Shown piece by piece: positions 37,301-52,300 of a stretch of DNA of 64,000 bases. Position 1 is the first letter of the stretch, and each line of letters opens with the position of its first letter. Both the position numbers and the translations under genes were made by a program. The stretch covers positions 2,425,001-2,489,000 of the forward strand of contig JALIGW010000022.1 in NCBI GenBank assembly GCA_023053685.1, in the 5' to 3' direction. The notes beneath the pieces are model-generated. The model made no database searches. It was not told where the DNA came from and saw only the letters and a program-made list of their open reading frames with translations. This DNA comes from Diadophis punctatus similis. Taxonomy: Eukaryota; Chordata; Lepidosauria; Squamata; Dipsadidae.

Positions 37301-40300
37301 GAAAGGGCAAGATGCTCCTTGCTCAAAAGATAATAAGGCTATTATGTTGTTCGGGATAGTTTATATAATCCAAATTCTGGTCCAAGGTTAAAACTTTTCT
37401 AAATTCTTTGGATAGTTCCACTTCCTGCTTCTTCCAACTCCAACTAAGCCATGAGGGCTGGGAGCTTGATTCTTCTCTTCAAGCAAAAACATAGCAACCT
37501 ACAGATTCTAGCTTCAGGACAAAGGAGAAGGAAGGGGCAGAGGTCTACTCTGAGATTCCTGCACTTCCCGTTTAATGTTCTTCTTCTGTTTTTCCTCTCT
37601 CTCTTTCAGATTCCAGGTGGACTTTGCCTGGTCCCAGCATGACGGAGCCGACATTTCGCTCCACTTCAATCCTCGCTTTGATGAGGATATAATTGTGCTC
37701 CACACATTTCAGGCTCACAAGTGGGGGAACCAAGAGTCTCACAAGATGCCCTTCCGAAAGGGCGAGGACTTCAAGATCATTTTCATTGTCAATGAGGCTG
37801 AATACCAGGTTGGTACACGTGACAGAGGCTCCTTTGGGACTTAAAGTGCCTCTTTGTTTTAGCCACAGAATTCAGCACTCATCTGGAATAAGTCACAAGC
37901 TTTCCCAAATTCATATCTTCCGAACAGAGTTTAAGTGATGCACTGATCGCTATAGTGATAGAGACCAGAAATTTAGTCAATAAGAAATGTGGTCACTAAG
38001 TGAAACTATGATTGTGATTATAAACAAATTTCAGCTTTTCCTGTCTTACAGTTCTATGAAACTTATAAATTCTAGAATTTGTCACAAAGTTAATATTTTA
38101 TCCCTGCAGTAACTGCAGTCACTAAAAAAGGATAACATATACATCATTGGAAAACATTTAGTTCTAGGGCAGGGGTCGGCAACCTTAAACACTCAAAGAG
38201 CCACAAAGGTCCTAACCGGAAGCCTCCCATTCAATTCTGGAGCTAACCAGAAGTTCAGTTACCCCACCATAGAGTCTTCTCCTAGCGCGGTGTCCTTTTT
38301 CCTCTACCAGTCGTAACCGAAAGCCCTATCAATTGTGGAACTGACCGGAAAACCCGCCCCTTGCCTTAGAGTCTCCTCCTTACATGCCCTGCTTCCCCCC
38401 TCCGCCAACTGAAAGCTCCTCTCAAAATTGTGGTGCCAACCAGCGACAGGGAGCCTCAACAGAGGGATGAAACAGCCACACGCGGCTCCGGAACCACAGG
38501 TTGCTGACCCCTGTTGTAGGGGGAAAAATGGGTACCTGTGAAATGATGTGTTCCTGACAAAATAAACAGGGTTTTCCTGCCAAAAAAACAAACAAACACG
38601 ATGATCCCAAGTGAGACTTGATCCCTTTGGAATTGTCCTCTGACAGATAATGGTCAATGGGAAGCTCTTCTGTACCTACAAGCACAGAATGCCACCACAA
38701 ATGGTCCAGGTCATCAAAATCAGCGGAGACGTGGACGTGCAATTTCTGAACGTGACCGGAGAAGCAATAATGGGGAAAATGGTAAGGATTTGCTATCACA
38801 GAGTCAGCACTTTCTGATTCTTGTTCCCTCTTTAGGAATTGATTCTGGGTTGGTTCAATCCCCAAGCAGCCACTTTTTCATTCTGCTTTCTGTTCGCTCT
38901 TCTCATACACCTTTCTTGAAAATGACTTGCCCTATGTGTCCTCAAGTTGCTGATTTCGTTCACGGTTTCCTGTCTTCCAGACTCTCCCTTATTATCAACC
39001 TGTCCCTGCTGGACTCCATCCTGGGATGTCTGTATATATGCAAGGCACTGTGCCCACACACACCAACAGGTAACGTTCCTCAGGGGGCTCACAGAAAGGG
39101 CAAGATGCTCCTTGCTCAAAAGATAATAAGGCTATTATGTTGTTCGGGATAGTTTATATAATCCAAATTCTGGTCCAAGGTTAAAACTTTTCTAAATTCT
39201 TTGGATAGTTCCACTTCCTGCTTCTTCCAACTCCAACTAAGCCATGAGGGCTGGGAGCTTGATTCTTCTCTTCAAGCAAAAACATAGCAACCTACAGATT
39301 CTAGCTTCAGGACAAAGGAGAAGGAAGGGGCAGAGGTCTACTCTGAGATTCCTGCACTTCCCGTTTAATGTTCTTCTTCTGTTTTTCCTCTCTCTCTTTC
39401 AGATTCCAGGTGGACTTTGCCTGGTCCCAGCATGACGGAGCCGACATTTCGCTCCACTTCAATCCTCGCTTTGATGAGGATATAATTGTGCTCCACACAT
39501 TTCAGGATCACAAGTGGGGGAACCAAGAGTCTCACAAGATGCCCTTCCGAAAGGGCGAGGACTTCAAGATCATTTTCATTGTCAATGAGACTGAATACCA
39601 GGTTGGTACACGTGACAGAGGCTCCTTTGGGACTTAAAGTGCCTCTTTGTTTTAGCCACAGAATTCAGCACTCATCTGGAATAAGTCACAAGCTTTCCCA
39701 ACTTCATATCTTCCGAACAGAGTTTATGTGATGCACTGATCGCTATAGTGATAGAGACCAGAAATTTATTCAATAAGAAATGTGGTCACTAAGTGAAACT
39801 ATGATTGTGATTATAATCAAATTTCAGCTTTTCCTGTCTTACAGTTCTATGAAACTTATAAATTCTAGAATTTGTCACAAAGTTAATATTTTATCCCTGC
39901 AGTAACTGCAGTCACTAAAAAAGGATAACATATACATCATTGGAAAACATTTAGTTCTAGGGCAGGGGTCGGCAACCTTAAACACTCAAAGAGCCACAAA
40001 GGTCCTAACCGGAAGCCTCCCATTCAATTCTGGAGCTAACCAGAAGTTCAGTTACCCCACCATAGAGTCTTCTCCTAGCGCGGTGTCCTTTTTCCTCTAC
40101 CAGTCGTAACCAAAAGCCCTATCAATTGTGGAACTGACCGGAAAACCCGCCCCTTGCCTTAGAGTCTCCTCCTTACATGCCCTGCTTCCCCCCTCCACCA
40201 ACTGGAAGCTCCTCTCAAAATTGTGGTGCCAACCAGCGACAGGGAGCCTCAACAGAGGGATGAAAGAGCCACATGCGGCTCCGGAACCACAGGTTGCTGA

Positions 40301-43300
40301 CCCCTGTTGTAGGGGGAAAAATGGGTACCTGTGAAATGATGTGTTCCTGACAAAATAAACAGGGTTTTCCTGCCAAAAAAACAAACAAACACGATGATCC
40401 CAAGTGAGACTTGATCCCTTTGGAATTGTCCTCTGACAGATAATGGTCAATGGGAAGCTCTTCTGTACCTACAAGCACAGAATGCCACCACAAATGGTCC
40501 AGGTCATCAGAATCAGCGGAGACGTGGACGTGCAATTTCTGAACGTCATCGGAGAAGCAATAATGGGGAAAATGGTAAGGATTTGCTATCACAGAGTCAG
40601 CACTTTCTGATTCTTGTTCCCTCTTTAGGAATTGATTCTGGGTTGGTTCAATCCCCAAGCAGCCACTTTTTCATTCTGCTTTCTGTTCGCTCTTCTCATA
40701 CACCTTTCTTGAGAATGACTTGCCCTATGTGTCCTCAAGTTGCTGATTTCGTTCACGGTTTCCTGTCTTCCAGACTCTCCCTTATTATCAACCTGTCCCT
40801 GCTGGACTCCATCCTGGGATGTCTGTATATATGCAAGGCACTGTGCCCACACACACCAACAGGTAACGTTCCTCAGGGGGCTCACAGAAAGGGCAAGATG
40901 CTCCTTGCTCAAAAGATAATAAGGCTATTATGTTGTTCGGGATAGTTTATATAATCCAAATTCTGGTCCAAGGTTAAAACTTTTCTAAATTCTTTGGATA
41001 GTTCCACTTCCTGCTTCTTCCAACTCCAACTAAGCCATGAGGGCTGGGATTCTTCTCTTCAAGCAAAAACATAGCAACCTACAGATTCTAGCTTCAGGAC
41101 AAAGGAGAAGGAAGGGGCAGAGGTCTACTCTGAGATTCCTGCACTTCCCGTTTAATGTTCTTCTTCTGTTTTTCCTCTCTCTCTTTCAGATTCCAGGTGG
41201 ACTTTGCCTGGTCCCAGCATGACGGAGCCGACATTTCGCTCCACTTCAATCCTCGCTTTGATGAGGATATAATTGTGCTCCACACATTTCAGGATCACAA
41301 GTGGGGGAACCAAGAGTCTCACAAGATGCCCTTCCGAAAGGGCGAGGACTTCAAGATCATTTTCATTGTCAATGAGGCTGAATACCAGGTTGGTACACGT
41401 GACAGAGGCTCCTTTGGGACTTAAAGTGCCTCTTTGTTTTAGCCACAGAATTCAGCACTCATCTGGAATAAGTCACAAACTTTCCCAACTTCATATCTTC
41501 CGAACAGAGTTTAAGTGATGCACTGATCTCTATAGTGATAGAGACCAGAAATTTATTCAATAAGAAATGTGGTCACTAAGTGAAACTATGATTGTGATTA
41601 TAATCAAATTTCAGCTTTTCCTGTCTTACAGTTCTATGAAACTTATAAATTCTAGAATTTGTCACAAAGTTAATATTTTATCCCTGCAGTAACTGCAGTC
41701 ACTAAAAAAGGATAACATATACATCATTGGAAAACATTTAGTTCTAGGGCAGGGGTCGGCAACCTTAAACACTCAAAGAGCCACAAAGGTCCTAACCGGA
41801 AGCCTCCCATTCAATTCTGGAGCTAACCAGAAGTTCAGTTACCCCACCATAGAGTCTTCTCCTAGCGCGGTGTCCTTTTTCCTCTACCAGTTGTAACCAA
41901 AAGCCCTATCAATTGTGGAACTGATCGGAAAACCCGCCCCTTGCCTTAGAGTCTCCTCCTTACATGCCCTGCTTCCCCCCTCCACCAACTGGAAGCTCCT
42001 CTCAAAATTGTGGTGCCAACCAGCGACAGGGAGCCTCAACAGAGGGATGAAAGAGCCACACGCGGCTCCGGAACCACAGGTTGCTGACCCCTGTTGTAGG
42101 GGGAAAAATGGGTACCTGTGAAATGATGTGTTCCTGACAAAATAAACAGGGTTTTCCTGCCAAAAAAACAAACAAACACGATGATCCCAAGTGAGACTTG
42201 ATCCCTTTGGAATTGTCCTCTGACAGATAATGGTCAATGGGAAGCTCTTCTGTACCTACAAGCACAGAATGCCACCACAAATGGTCCAGGTCATCAGAAT
42301 CAGCGGAGATGTGGACGTGCAATTTCTGAACGTCATCGGAGAAGCAATAATGGGGAAAATGGTAAGAATTTGCTATCACAGAATCAGCACTTTCTGATTC
42401 TTGTTCCCTCTTTAGGAATTGATTCTGGGTTGGTTCAATCCCCAAGCAGCCACTTTTTCATTCTGCTTTCTGTTCGCTCTTCTCATACACCTTTCTTGAA
42501 AATGACTTGCCCTATGTGTCCTCAAGTTGCTGATTTCGTTCACGGTTTCCTGTCTTCCAGACTCTCCCTTATTATCAACCTGTCCCTGCTGGACTCCATC
42601 CTGGGATGTCTGTATATATGCAAGGCACTGTGCCCACACACACCAACAGGTAACGTTCCTCAGGGGGCTCACAGAAAGGGCAAGATGCTCCTTGCTCAAA
42701 AGATAATAAGGTTATTATATTGTTCGGGATAGTTTATATAATCCAAATTCTGGTCCAAGGTTAAAACTTTTCTAAATTCTTTGGATAGTTCCACTTCCTG
42801 CTTCTTCCAACTCCAACTAAGCCATGAGGGCTGGGAGCTTGATTCTTCTCTTCAAGCAAAAACATAGCAACCTACAGATTCTAGCTTCAGGACAAAGGAG
42901 AAGGAAGGGGCAGAGGTCTACTCTGAGATTCCTGCACTTCCCGTTTAATGTTCTTCTTCTGTTTTTCCTCTCTCTCTTTCAGATTCCAGGTGGACTTTGC
43001 CTGGTCCCAGCATGACGGAGCCGACATTTCGCTCCACTTCAATCCTCGCTTTGATGAGGATATAATTGTGCTCCACACATTTCAGGCTCACAAGTGGGGG
43101 AACCAAGAGTCTCACAAGATGCCCTTCCGAAAGGGCGAGGACTTCAAGATCATTTTCATTGTCAATGAGGCTGAATACCAGGTTGGTACACGTGACAGAG
43201 GCTCCTTTGGGACTTAAAGTGCCTCTTTGTTTTAGCCACAGAATTCAGCACTCATCTGGAATAAGTCACAAGCTTTCCCAACTTCATATCTTCCGAACAG

Positions 43301-46300
43301 AGTTTATGTGATGCACTGATCGCTATAGTGATAGAGACCAGAAATTTATTCAATAAGAAATGTGGTCACTAAGTGAAACTATGATTGTGATTATAATCAA
43401 ATTTCAGCTTTTCCTGTCTTACAGTTCTATGAAACTTATAAATTCTAGAATTTGTCACAAAGTTAATATTTTATCCCTGCAGTAACTGCAGTCACTAAAA
43501 AAGGATAACATATACATCATTGGAAAACATTTAGTTCTAGGGCAGTGGTCGGCAACCTTAAACACTCAAAGAGCCACAAAGGTCCTAACCGGAAGCCTCC
43601 CATTCAATTCTGGAGCTAACCAGAAGTTCAGTTACCCCACCATAGAGTCTTCTCCTAGCGCGGTGTCCTTTTTCCTCTACCAGTCGTAACCAAAAGCCCT
43701 ATCAATTGTGGAACTGACCGGAAAACCCGCCCCTTGCCTTAGAGTCTCCTCCTTACATGCCCTGCTTCCCCCCTCCGCCAACTGAAAGCTCCTCTCAAAA
43801 TTGTGGTGCCAACCAGCGACAGGGAGCCTCAACAGAGGGATGAAACAGCCACATGCGGCTCCGGAACCACAGGTTGCTGACCCCTGTTGTAGGGGGAAAA
43901 ATGGGTACCTGTGAAATGATGTGTTCCTGACAAAATAAACAGGGGTTTCCTCCCAAAAAAAACCCATGATGATCCCAAGTGAGACTTGATCCCTTTGGAT
44001 TTGTCCTCTGACAGATAATGGTCAATGGGAAGCTCTTCTGTACCTACAAGCACAGAATGCCACCACAAATGGTCCAAGTCATCAAAATCAGCGGAGACGT
44101 GGACGTGCAATTTCTGAACGTCATCGGAGAAGCAATAATGGGGAAAATGGTAAGGATTTGCTATCACAGAGTCAGCACTTTCTGATTCTTGTTCCCTCTT
44201 TAGGAATTGATTCTGGGTTGGTTCAATCCCCAAGCAGCCACTTTTTCATTCTGCTTTCTGTTCGCTCTTCTCATACACCTTTCTTGAGAATGACTTGCCC
44301 TATGTGTCCTCAAGTTGCTGATTTCGTTCACGGTTTCCTGTCTTCCAGACTCTCCCTTATTATCAACCTGTCCCTGCTGGACTCCATCCTGGGATGTCTG
44401 TATATATGCAAGGCACTGTGCCCACACACACCAACAGGTAACGTTCCTCAGGGGGCTCACAGAAAGGGCAAGATGCTCCTTGCTCAAAAGATAATAAGGC
44501 TATTATGTTGTTCGGGATAGTTTATATAATCCAAATTCTGGTCCAAGGTTAAAACTTTTCTAAATTCTTTGGATAGTTCCACTTCCTGCTTCTTCCAACT
44601 CCAACTAAGCCATGAGGGCTGGGATTCTTCTCTTCAAGCAAAAACATAGCAACCTACAGATTCTAGCTTCAGGACAAAGGAGAAGGAAGGGGCAGAGGTC
44701 TACTCTGAGATTCCTGCACTTCCCGTTTAATGTTCTTCTTCTGTTTTTCCTCTCTCTCTTTCAGATTCCAGGTGGACTTTGCCTGGTCCCAGCATGACGG
44801 AGCCGACATTTCGCTCCACTTCAATCCTCGCTTTGATGAGGATATAATTGTGCTCCACACATTTCAGGATCACAAGTGGGGGAACCAAGAGTCTCACAAG
44901 ATGCCCTTCCGAAAGGGCGAGGACTTCAAGATCATTTTCATTGTCAATGAGGCTGAATACCAGGTTGGTACACGTGACAGAGGCTCCTTTGGGACTTAAA
45001 GTGCCTCTTTGTTTTAGCCACAGAATTCAGCACTCATCTGGAATAAGTCACAAACTTTCCCAACTTCATATCTTCCGAACAGAGTTTAAGTGATGCACTG
45101 ATCTCTATAGTGATAGAGACCAGAAATTTATTCAATAAGAAATGTGGTCACTAAGTGAAACTATGATTGTGATTATAATCAAATTTCAGCTTTTCCTGTC
45201 TTACAGTTCTATGAAACTTATAAATTCTAGAATTTGTCACAAAGTTAATATTTTATCCCTGCAGTAACTGCAGTCACTAAAAAAGGATAACATATACATC
45301 ATTGGAAAACATTTAGTTCTAGGGCAGGGGTCGGCAACCTTAAACACTCAAAGAGCCACAAAGGTCCTAACCGGAAGCCTCCCATTCAATTCTGGAGCTA
45401 ACCAGAAGTTCAGTTACCCCACCATAGAGTCTTCTCCTAGCGCGGTGTCCTTTTTCCTCTACCAGTTGTAACCAAAAGCCCTATCAATTGTGGAACTGAT
45501 CGGAAAACCCGCCCCTTGCCTTAGAGTCTCCTCCTTACATGCCCTGCTTCCCCCCTCCACCAACTGGAAGCTCCTCTCAAAATTGTGGTGCCAACCAGCG
45601 ACAGGGAGCCTCAACAGAGGGATGAAAGAGCCACATGCGGCTCCGGAACCACAGGTTGCTGACCCCTGTTGTAGGGGGAAAAATGGGTACCTGTGAAATG
45701 ATGTGTTCCTGACAAAATAAACAGGGTTTTCCTGCCAAAAAAACAAACAAACACGATGATCCCAAGTGAGACTTGATCCCTTTGGAATTGTCCTCTGACA
45801 GATAATGGTCAATGGGAAGCTCTTCTGTACCTACAAGCACAGAATGCCACCACAAATGGTCCAGGTCATCAGAATCAGCGGAGATGTGGACGTGCAATTT
45901 CTGAACGTCATCGGAGAAGCAATAATGGGGAAAATGGTAAGAATTTGCTATCACAGAATCAGCACTTTCTGATTCTTGTTCCCTCTTTAGGAATTGATTC
46001 TGGGTTGGTTCAATCCCCAAGCAGCCACTTTTTCATTCTGCTTTCTGTTCGCTCTTCTCATACACCTTTCTTGAAAATGACTTGCCCTATGTGTCCTCAA
46101 GTTGCTGATTTCGTTCACGGTTTCCTGTCTTCCAGACTCTCCCTTATTATCAACCTGTCCCTGCTGGACTCCATCCTGGGATGTCTGTATATATGCAAGG
46201 CACTGTGCCCACACACACCAACAGGTAACGTTCCTCAGGGGGCTCACAGAAAGGGCAAGATGCTCCTTGCTCAAAAGATAATAAGGTTATTATATTGTTC

Positions 46301-49300
46301 GGGATAGTTTATATAATCCAAATTCTGGTCCAAGGTTAAAACTTTTCTAAATTCTTTGGATAGTTCCACTTCCTGCTTCTTCCAACTCCAACTAAGCCAT
46401 GAGGGCTGGGAGCTTGATTCTTCTCTTCAAGCAAAAACATAGCAACCTACAGATTCTAGCTTCAGGACAAAGGAGAAGGAAGGGGCAGAGGTCTACTCTG
46501 AGATTCCTGCACTTCCCGTTTAATGTTCTTCTTCTGTTTTTCCTCTCTCTCTTTCAGATTCCAGGTGGACTTTGCCTGGTCCCAGCATGACGGAGCCGAC
46601 ATTTCGCTCCACTTCAATCCTCGCTTTGATGAGGATATAATTGTGCTCCACACATTTCAGGCTCACAAGTGGGGGAACCAAGAGTCTCACAAGATGCCCT
46701 TCCGAAAGGGCGAGGACTTCAAGATCATTTTCATTGTCAATGAGGCTGAATACCAGGTTGGTACACGTGACAGAGGCTCCTTTGGGACTTAAAGTGCCTC
46801 TTTGTTTTAGCCACAGAATTCAGCACTCATCTGGAATAAGTCACAAGCTTTCCCAACTTCATATCTTCCGAACAGAGTTTATGTGATGCACTGATCGCTA
46901 TAGTGATAGAGACCAGAAATTTATTCAATAAGAAATGTGGTCACTAAGTGAAACTATGATTGTGATTATAATCAAATTTCAGCTTTTCCTGTCTTACAGT
47001 TCTATGAAACTTATAAATTCTAGAATTTGTCACAAAGTTAATATTTTATCCCTGCAGTAACTGCAGTCACTAAAAAAGGATAACATATACATCATTGGAA
47101 AACATTTAGTTCTAGGGCAGTGGTCGGCAACCTTAAACACTCAAAGAGCCACAAAGGTCCTAACCGGAAGCCTCCCATTCAATTCTGGAGCTAACCAGAA
47201 GTTCAGTTACCCCACCATAGAGTCTTCTCCTAGCGCGGTGTCCTTTTTCCTCTACCAGTCGTAACCAAAAGCCCTATCAATTGTGGAACTGACCGGAAAA
47301 CCCGCCCCTTGCCTTAGAGTCTCCTCCTTACATGCCCTGCTTCCCCCCTCCGCCAACTGAAAGCTCCTCTCAAAATTGTGGTGCCAACCAGCGACAGGGA
47401 GCCTCAACAGAGGGATGAAACAGCCACATGCGGCTCCGGAACCACAGGTTGCTGACCCCTGTTGTAGGGGGAAAAATGGGTACCTGTGAAATGATGTGTT
47501 CCTGACAAAATAAACAGGGGTTTCCTCCCAAAAAAAACCCATGATGATCCCAAGTGAGACTTGATCCCTTTGGATTTGTCCTCTGACAGATAATGGTCAA
47601 TGGGAAGCTCTTCTGTACCTACAAGCACAGAATGCCACCACAAATGGTCCAAGTCATCAAAATCAGCGGAGACGTGGACGTGCAATTTCTGAACGTCATC
47701 GGAGAAGCAATAATGGGGAAAATGGTAAGGATTTGCTATCACAGAGTCAGCACTTTCTGATTCTTGTTCCCTCTTTAGGAATTGATTCTGGGTTGGTTCA
47801 ATCCCCAAGCAGCCACTTTTTCATTCTGCTTTCTGTTCGCTCTTCTCATACACCTTTCTTGAGAATGACTTGCCCTATGTGTCCTCAAGTTGCTGATTTC
47901 GTTCACGGTTTCCTGTCTTCCAGACTCTCCCTTATTATCAACCTGTCCCTGCTGGACTCCATCCTGGGATGTCTGTATATATGCAAGGCACTGTGCCCAC
48001 ACACACCAACAGGTAACGTTCCTCAGGGGGCTCACAGAAAGGGCAAGATGCTCCTTGCTCAAAAGATAATAAGGCTATTATGTTGTTCGGGATAGTTTAT
48101 ATAATCCAAATTCTGGTCCAAGGTTAAAACTTTTCTAAATTCTTTGGATAGTTCCACTTCCTGCTTCTTCCAACTCCAACTAAGCCATGAGGGCTGGGAT
48201 TCTTCTCTTCAAGCAAAAACATAGCAACCTACAGATTCTAGCTTCAGGACAAAGGAGAAGGAAGGGGCAGAGGTCTACTCTGAGATTCCTGCACTTCCCG
48301 TTTAATGTTCTTCTTCTGTTTTTCCTCTCTCTCTTTCAGATTCCAGGTGGACTTTGCCTGGTCCCAGCATGACGGAGCCGACATTTCGCTCCACTTCAAT
48401 CCTCGCTTTGATGAGGATATAATTGTGCTCCACACATTTCAGGATCACAAGTGGGGGAACCAAGAGTCTCACAAGATGCCCTTCCGAAAGGGCGAGGACT
48501 TCAAGATCATTTTCATTGTCAATGAGGCTGAATACCAGGTTGGTACACGTGACAGAGGCTCCTTTGGGACTTAAAGTGCCTCTTTGTTTTAGCCACAGAA
48601 TTCAGCACTCATCTGGAATAAGTCACAAACTTTCCCAACTTCATATCTTCCGAACAGAGTTTAAGTGATGCACTGATCTCTATAGTGATAGAGACCAGAA
48701 ATTTATTCAATAAGAAATGTGGTCACTAAGTGAAACTATGATTGTGATTATAATCAAATTTCAGCTTTTCCTGTCTTACAGTTCTATGAAACTTATAAAT
48801 TCTAGAATTTGTCACAAAGTTAATATTTTATCCCTGCAGTAACTGCAGTCACTAAAAAAGGATAACATATACATCATTGGAAAACATTTAGTTCTAGGGC
48901 AGGGGTCGGCAACCTTAAACACTCAAAGAGCCACAAAGGTCCTAACCGGAAGCCTCCCATTCAATTCTGGAGCTAACCAGAAGTTCAGTTACCCCACCAT
49001 AGAGTCTTCTCCTAGCGCGGTGTCCTTTTTCCTCTACCAGTTGTAACCAAAAGCCCTATCAATTGTGGAACTGATCGGAAAACCCGCCCCTTGCCTTAGA
49101 GTCTCCTCCTTACATGCCCTGCTTCCCCCCTCCACCAACTGGAAGCTCCTCTCAAAATTGTGGTGCCAACCAGCGACAGGGAGCCTCAACAGAGGGATGA
49201 AAGAGCCACATGCGGCTCCGGAACCACAGGTTGCTGACCCCTGTTGTAGGGGGAAAAATGGGTACCTGTGAAATGATGTGTTCCTGACAAAATAAACAGG

Positions 49301-52300
49301 GTTTTCCTGCCAAAAAAACAAACAAACACGATGATCCCAAGTGAGACTTGATCCCTTTGGAATTGTCCTCTGACAGATAATGGTCAATGGGAAGCTCTTC
49401 TGTACCTACAAGCACAGAATGCCACCACAAATGGTCCAGGTCATCAGAATCAGCGGAGATGTGGACGTGCAATTTCTGAACGTCATCGGAGAAGCAATAA
49501 TGGGGAAAATGGTAAGAATTTGCTATCACAGAATCAGCACTTTCTGATTCTTGTTCCCTCTTTAGGAATTGATTCTGGGTTGGTTCAATCCCCAAGCAGC
49601 CACTTTTTCATTCTGCTTTCTGTTCGCTCTTCTCATACACCTTTCTTGAAAATGACTTGCCCTATGTGTCCTCAAGTTGCTGATTTCGTTCACGGTTTCC
49701 TGTCTTCCAGACTCTCCCTTATTATCAACCTGTCCCTGCTGGACTCCATCCTGGGATGTCTGTATATATGCAAGGCACTGTGCCCACACACACCAACAGG
49801 TAACGTTCCTCAGGGGGCTCACAGAAAGGGCAAGATGCTCCTTGCTCAAAAGATAATAAGGTTATTATATTGTTCGGGATAGTTTATATAATCCAAATTC
49901 TGGTCCAAGGTTAAAACTTTTCTAAATTCTTTGGATAGTTCCACTTCCTGCTTCTTCCAACTCCAACTAAGCCATGAGGGCTGGGAGCTTGATTCTTCTC
50001 TTCAAGCAAAAACATAGCAACCTACAGATTCTAGCTTCAGGACAAAGGAGAAGGAAGGGGCAGAGGTCTACTCTGAGATTCCTGCACTTCCCGTTTAATG
50101 TTCTTCTTCTGTTTTTCCTCTCTCTCTTTCAGATTCCAGGTGGACTTTGCCTGGTCCCAGCATGACGGAGCCGACATTTCGCTCCACTTCAATCCTCGCT
50201 TTGATGAGGATATAATTGTGCTCCACACATTTCAGGCTCACAAGTGGGGGAACCAAGAGTCTCACAAGATGCCCTTCCGAAAGGGCGAGGACTTCAAGAT
50301 CATTTTCATTGTCAATGAGGCTGAATACCAGGTTGGTACACGTGACAGAGGCTCCTTTGGGACTTAAAGTGCCTCTTTGTTTTAGCCACAGAATTCAGCA
50401 CTCATCTGGAATAAGTCACAAGCTTTCCCAACTTCATATCTTCCGAACAGAGTTTATGTGATGCACTGATCGCTATAGTGATAGAGACCAGAAATTTATT
50501 CAATAAGAAATGTGGTCACTAAGTGAAACTATGATTGTGATTATAATCAAATTTCAGCTTTTCCTGTCTTACAGTTCTATGAAACTTATAAATTCTAGAA
50601 TTTGTCACAAAGTTAATATTTTATCCCTGCAGTAACTGCAGTCACTAAAAAAGGATAACATATACATCATTGGAAAACATTTAGTTCTAGGGCAGTGGTC
50701 GGCAACCTTAAACACTCAAAGAGCCACAAAGGTCCTAACCGGAAGCCTCCCATTCAATTCTGGAGCTAACCAGAAGTTCAGTTACCCCACCATAGAGTCT
50801 TCTCCTAGCGCGGTGTCCTTTTTCCTCTACCAGTCGTAACCAAAAGCCCTATCAATTGTGGAACTGACCGGAAAACCCGCCCCTTGCCTTAGAGTCTCCT
50901 CCTTACATGCCCTGCTTCCCCCCTCCGCCAACTGAAAGCTCCTCTCAAAATTGTGGTGCCAACCAGCGACAGGGAGCCTCAACAGAGGGATGAAACAGCC
51001 ACATGCGGCTCCGGAACCACAGGTTGCTGACCCCTGTTGTAGGGGGAAAAATGGGTACCTGTGAAATGATGTGTTCCTGACAAAATAAACAGGGGTTTCC
51101 TCCCAAAAAAAACCCATGATGATCCCAAGTGAGACTTGATCCCTTTGGATTTGTCCTCTGACAGATAATGGTCAATGGGAAGCTCTTCTGTACCTACAAG
51201 CACAGAATGCCACCACAAATGGTCCAAGTCATCAAAATCAGCGGAGACGTGGACGTGCAATTTCTGAACGTCATCGGAGAAGCAATAATGGGGAAAATGG
51301 TAAGGATTTGCTATCACAGAGTCAGCACTTTCTGATTCTTGTTCCCTCTTTAGGAATTGATTCTGGGTTGGTTCAATCCCCAGGCAGCCACTTTTTCATT
51401 CTGCGTTCTGTTCGCTCTTCTCATACACCTTTCTTGAAAATGACTTGCCCTATGTGTCCTCAAGTTGCTGATTTCGTTCACGGTTTCCTGTCTTCCAGAC
51501 TCTCCCTTATTATCAACCTGTCCCTGCTGGACTCCATCCTGGGATGTCTGTATATATGCAAGGCACTGTGCCCACACACACCAACAGGTAACGTTCCTCA
51601 GGGGGCTCACAGAAAGGGCAAGATGCTCCTTGCTCAAAAGATAATAAGGCTATTATGTTGTTCGGGATAGTTTATATAATCCAAATTCTGGTCCAAGGTT
51701 AAAACTTTTCTAAATTCTTTGGATAGTTCCACTTCCTGCTTCTTCCAACTCCAACTATTTATTTATTATTATTTATTTTTATTTATTTTATTTTGTTATT
51801 CTTATATGCCGCCCAACTCCCGAAGGACTCAGGGCCGAAGGACTTAGTCCCGAAGGACTAAGCCATGAGGGCTGGGAGCTTGATTCTTCTCTTCAAGCAA
51901 AAACATAGCAACCTACAGATTCTAGCTTCAGGACAAAGGAGAAGGAAGGGGCAGAGGTCTATTCTGAGATTCCTGCACTTCCCGTTTAATGTTCTTCTTC
52001 GGTTTTTCCTCTCTCTCTTTCAGATTCCAGGTGGACTTTGCCTGGTCCCAACATGACGGAGCCGACATTTCGCTCCACTTCAATCCTCGCTTTGATGAGG
52101 ATATAATTGTGCTCCACACATTTCAGGCTCACAAGTGGGGGAACCAAGAGTCTCACAAGATGCCCTTCCGAAAGGGCGAGGACTTCAAGATCATTTTCAT
52201 TGTCAATGAGGCTGAATACCAGGTTGGTACACGTGACAGAGGCTCCTTTGGGACTTAAAGTGCCTCTTTGTTTTAGCCACAGAATTCAGCACTCATCTGG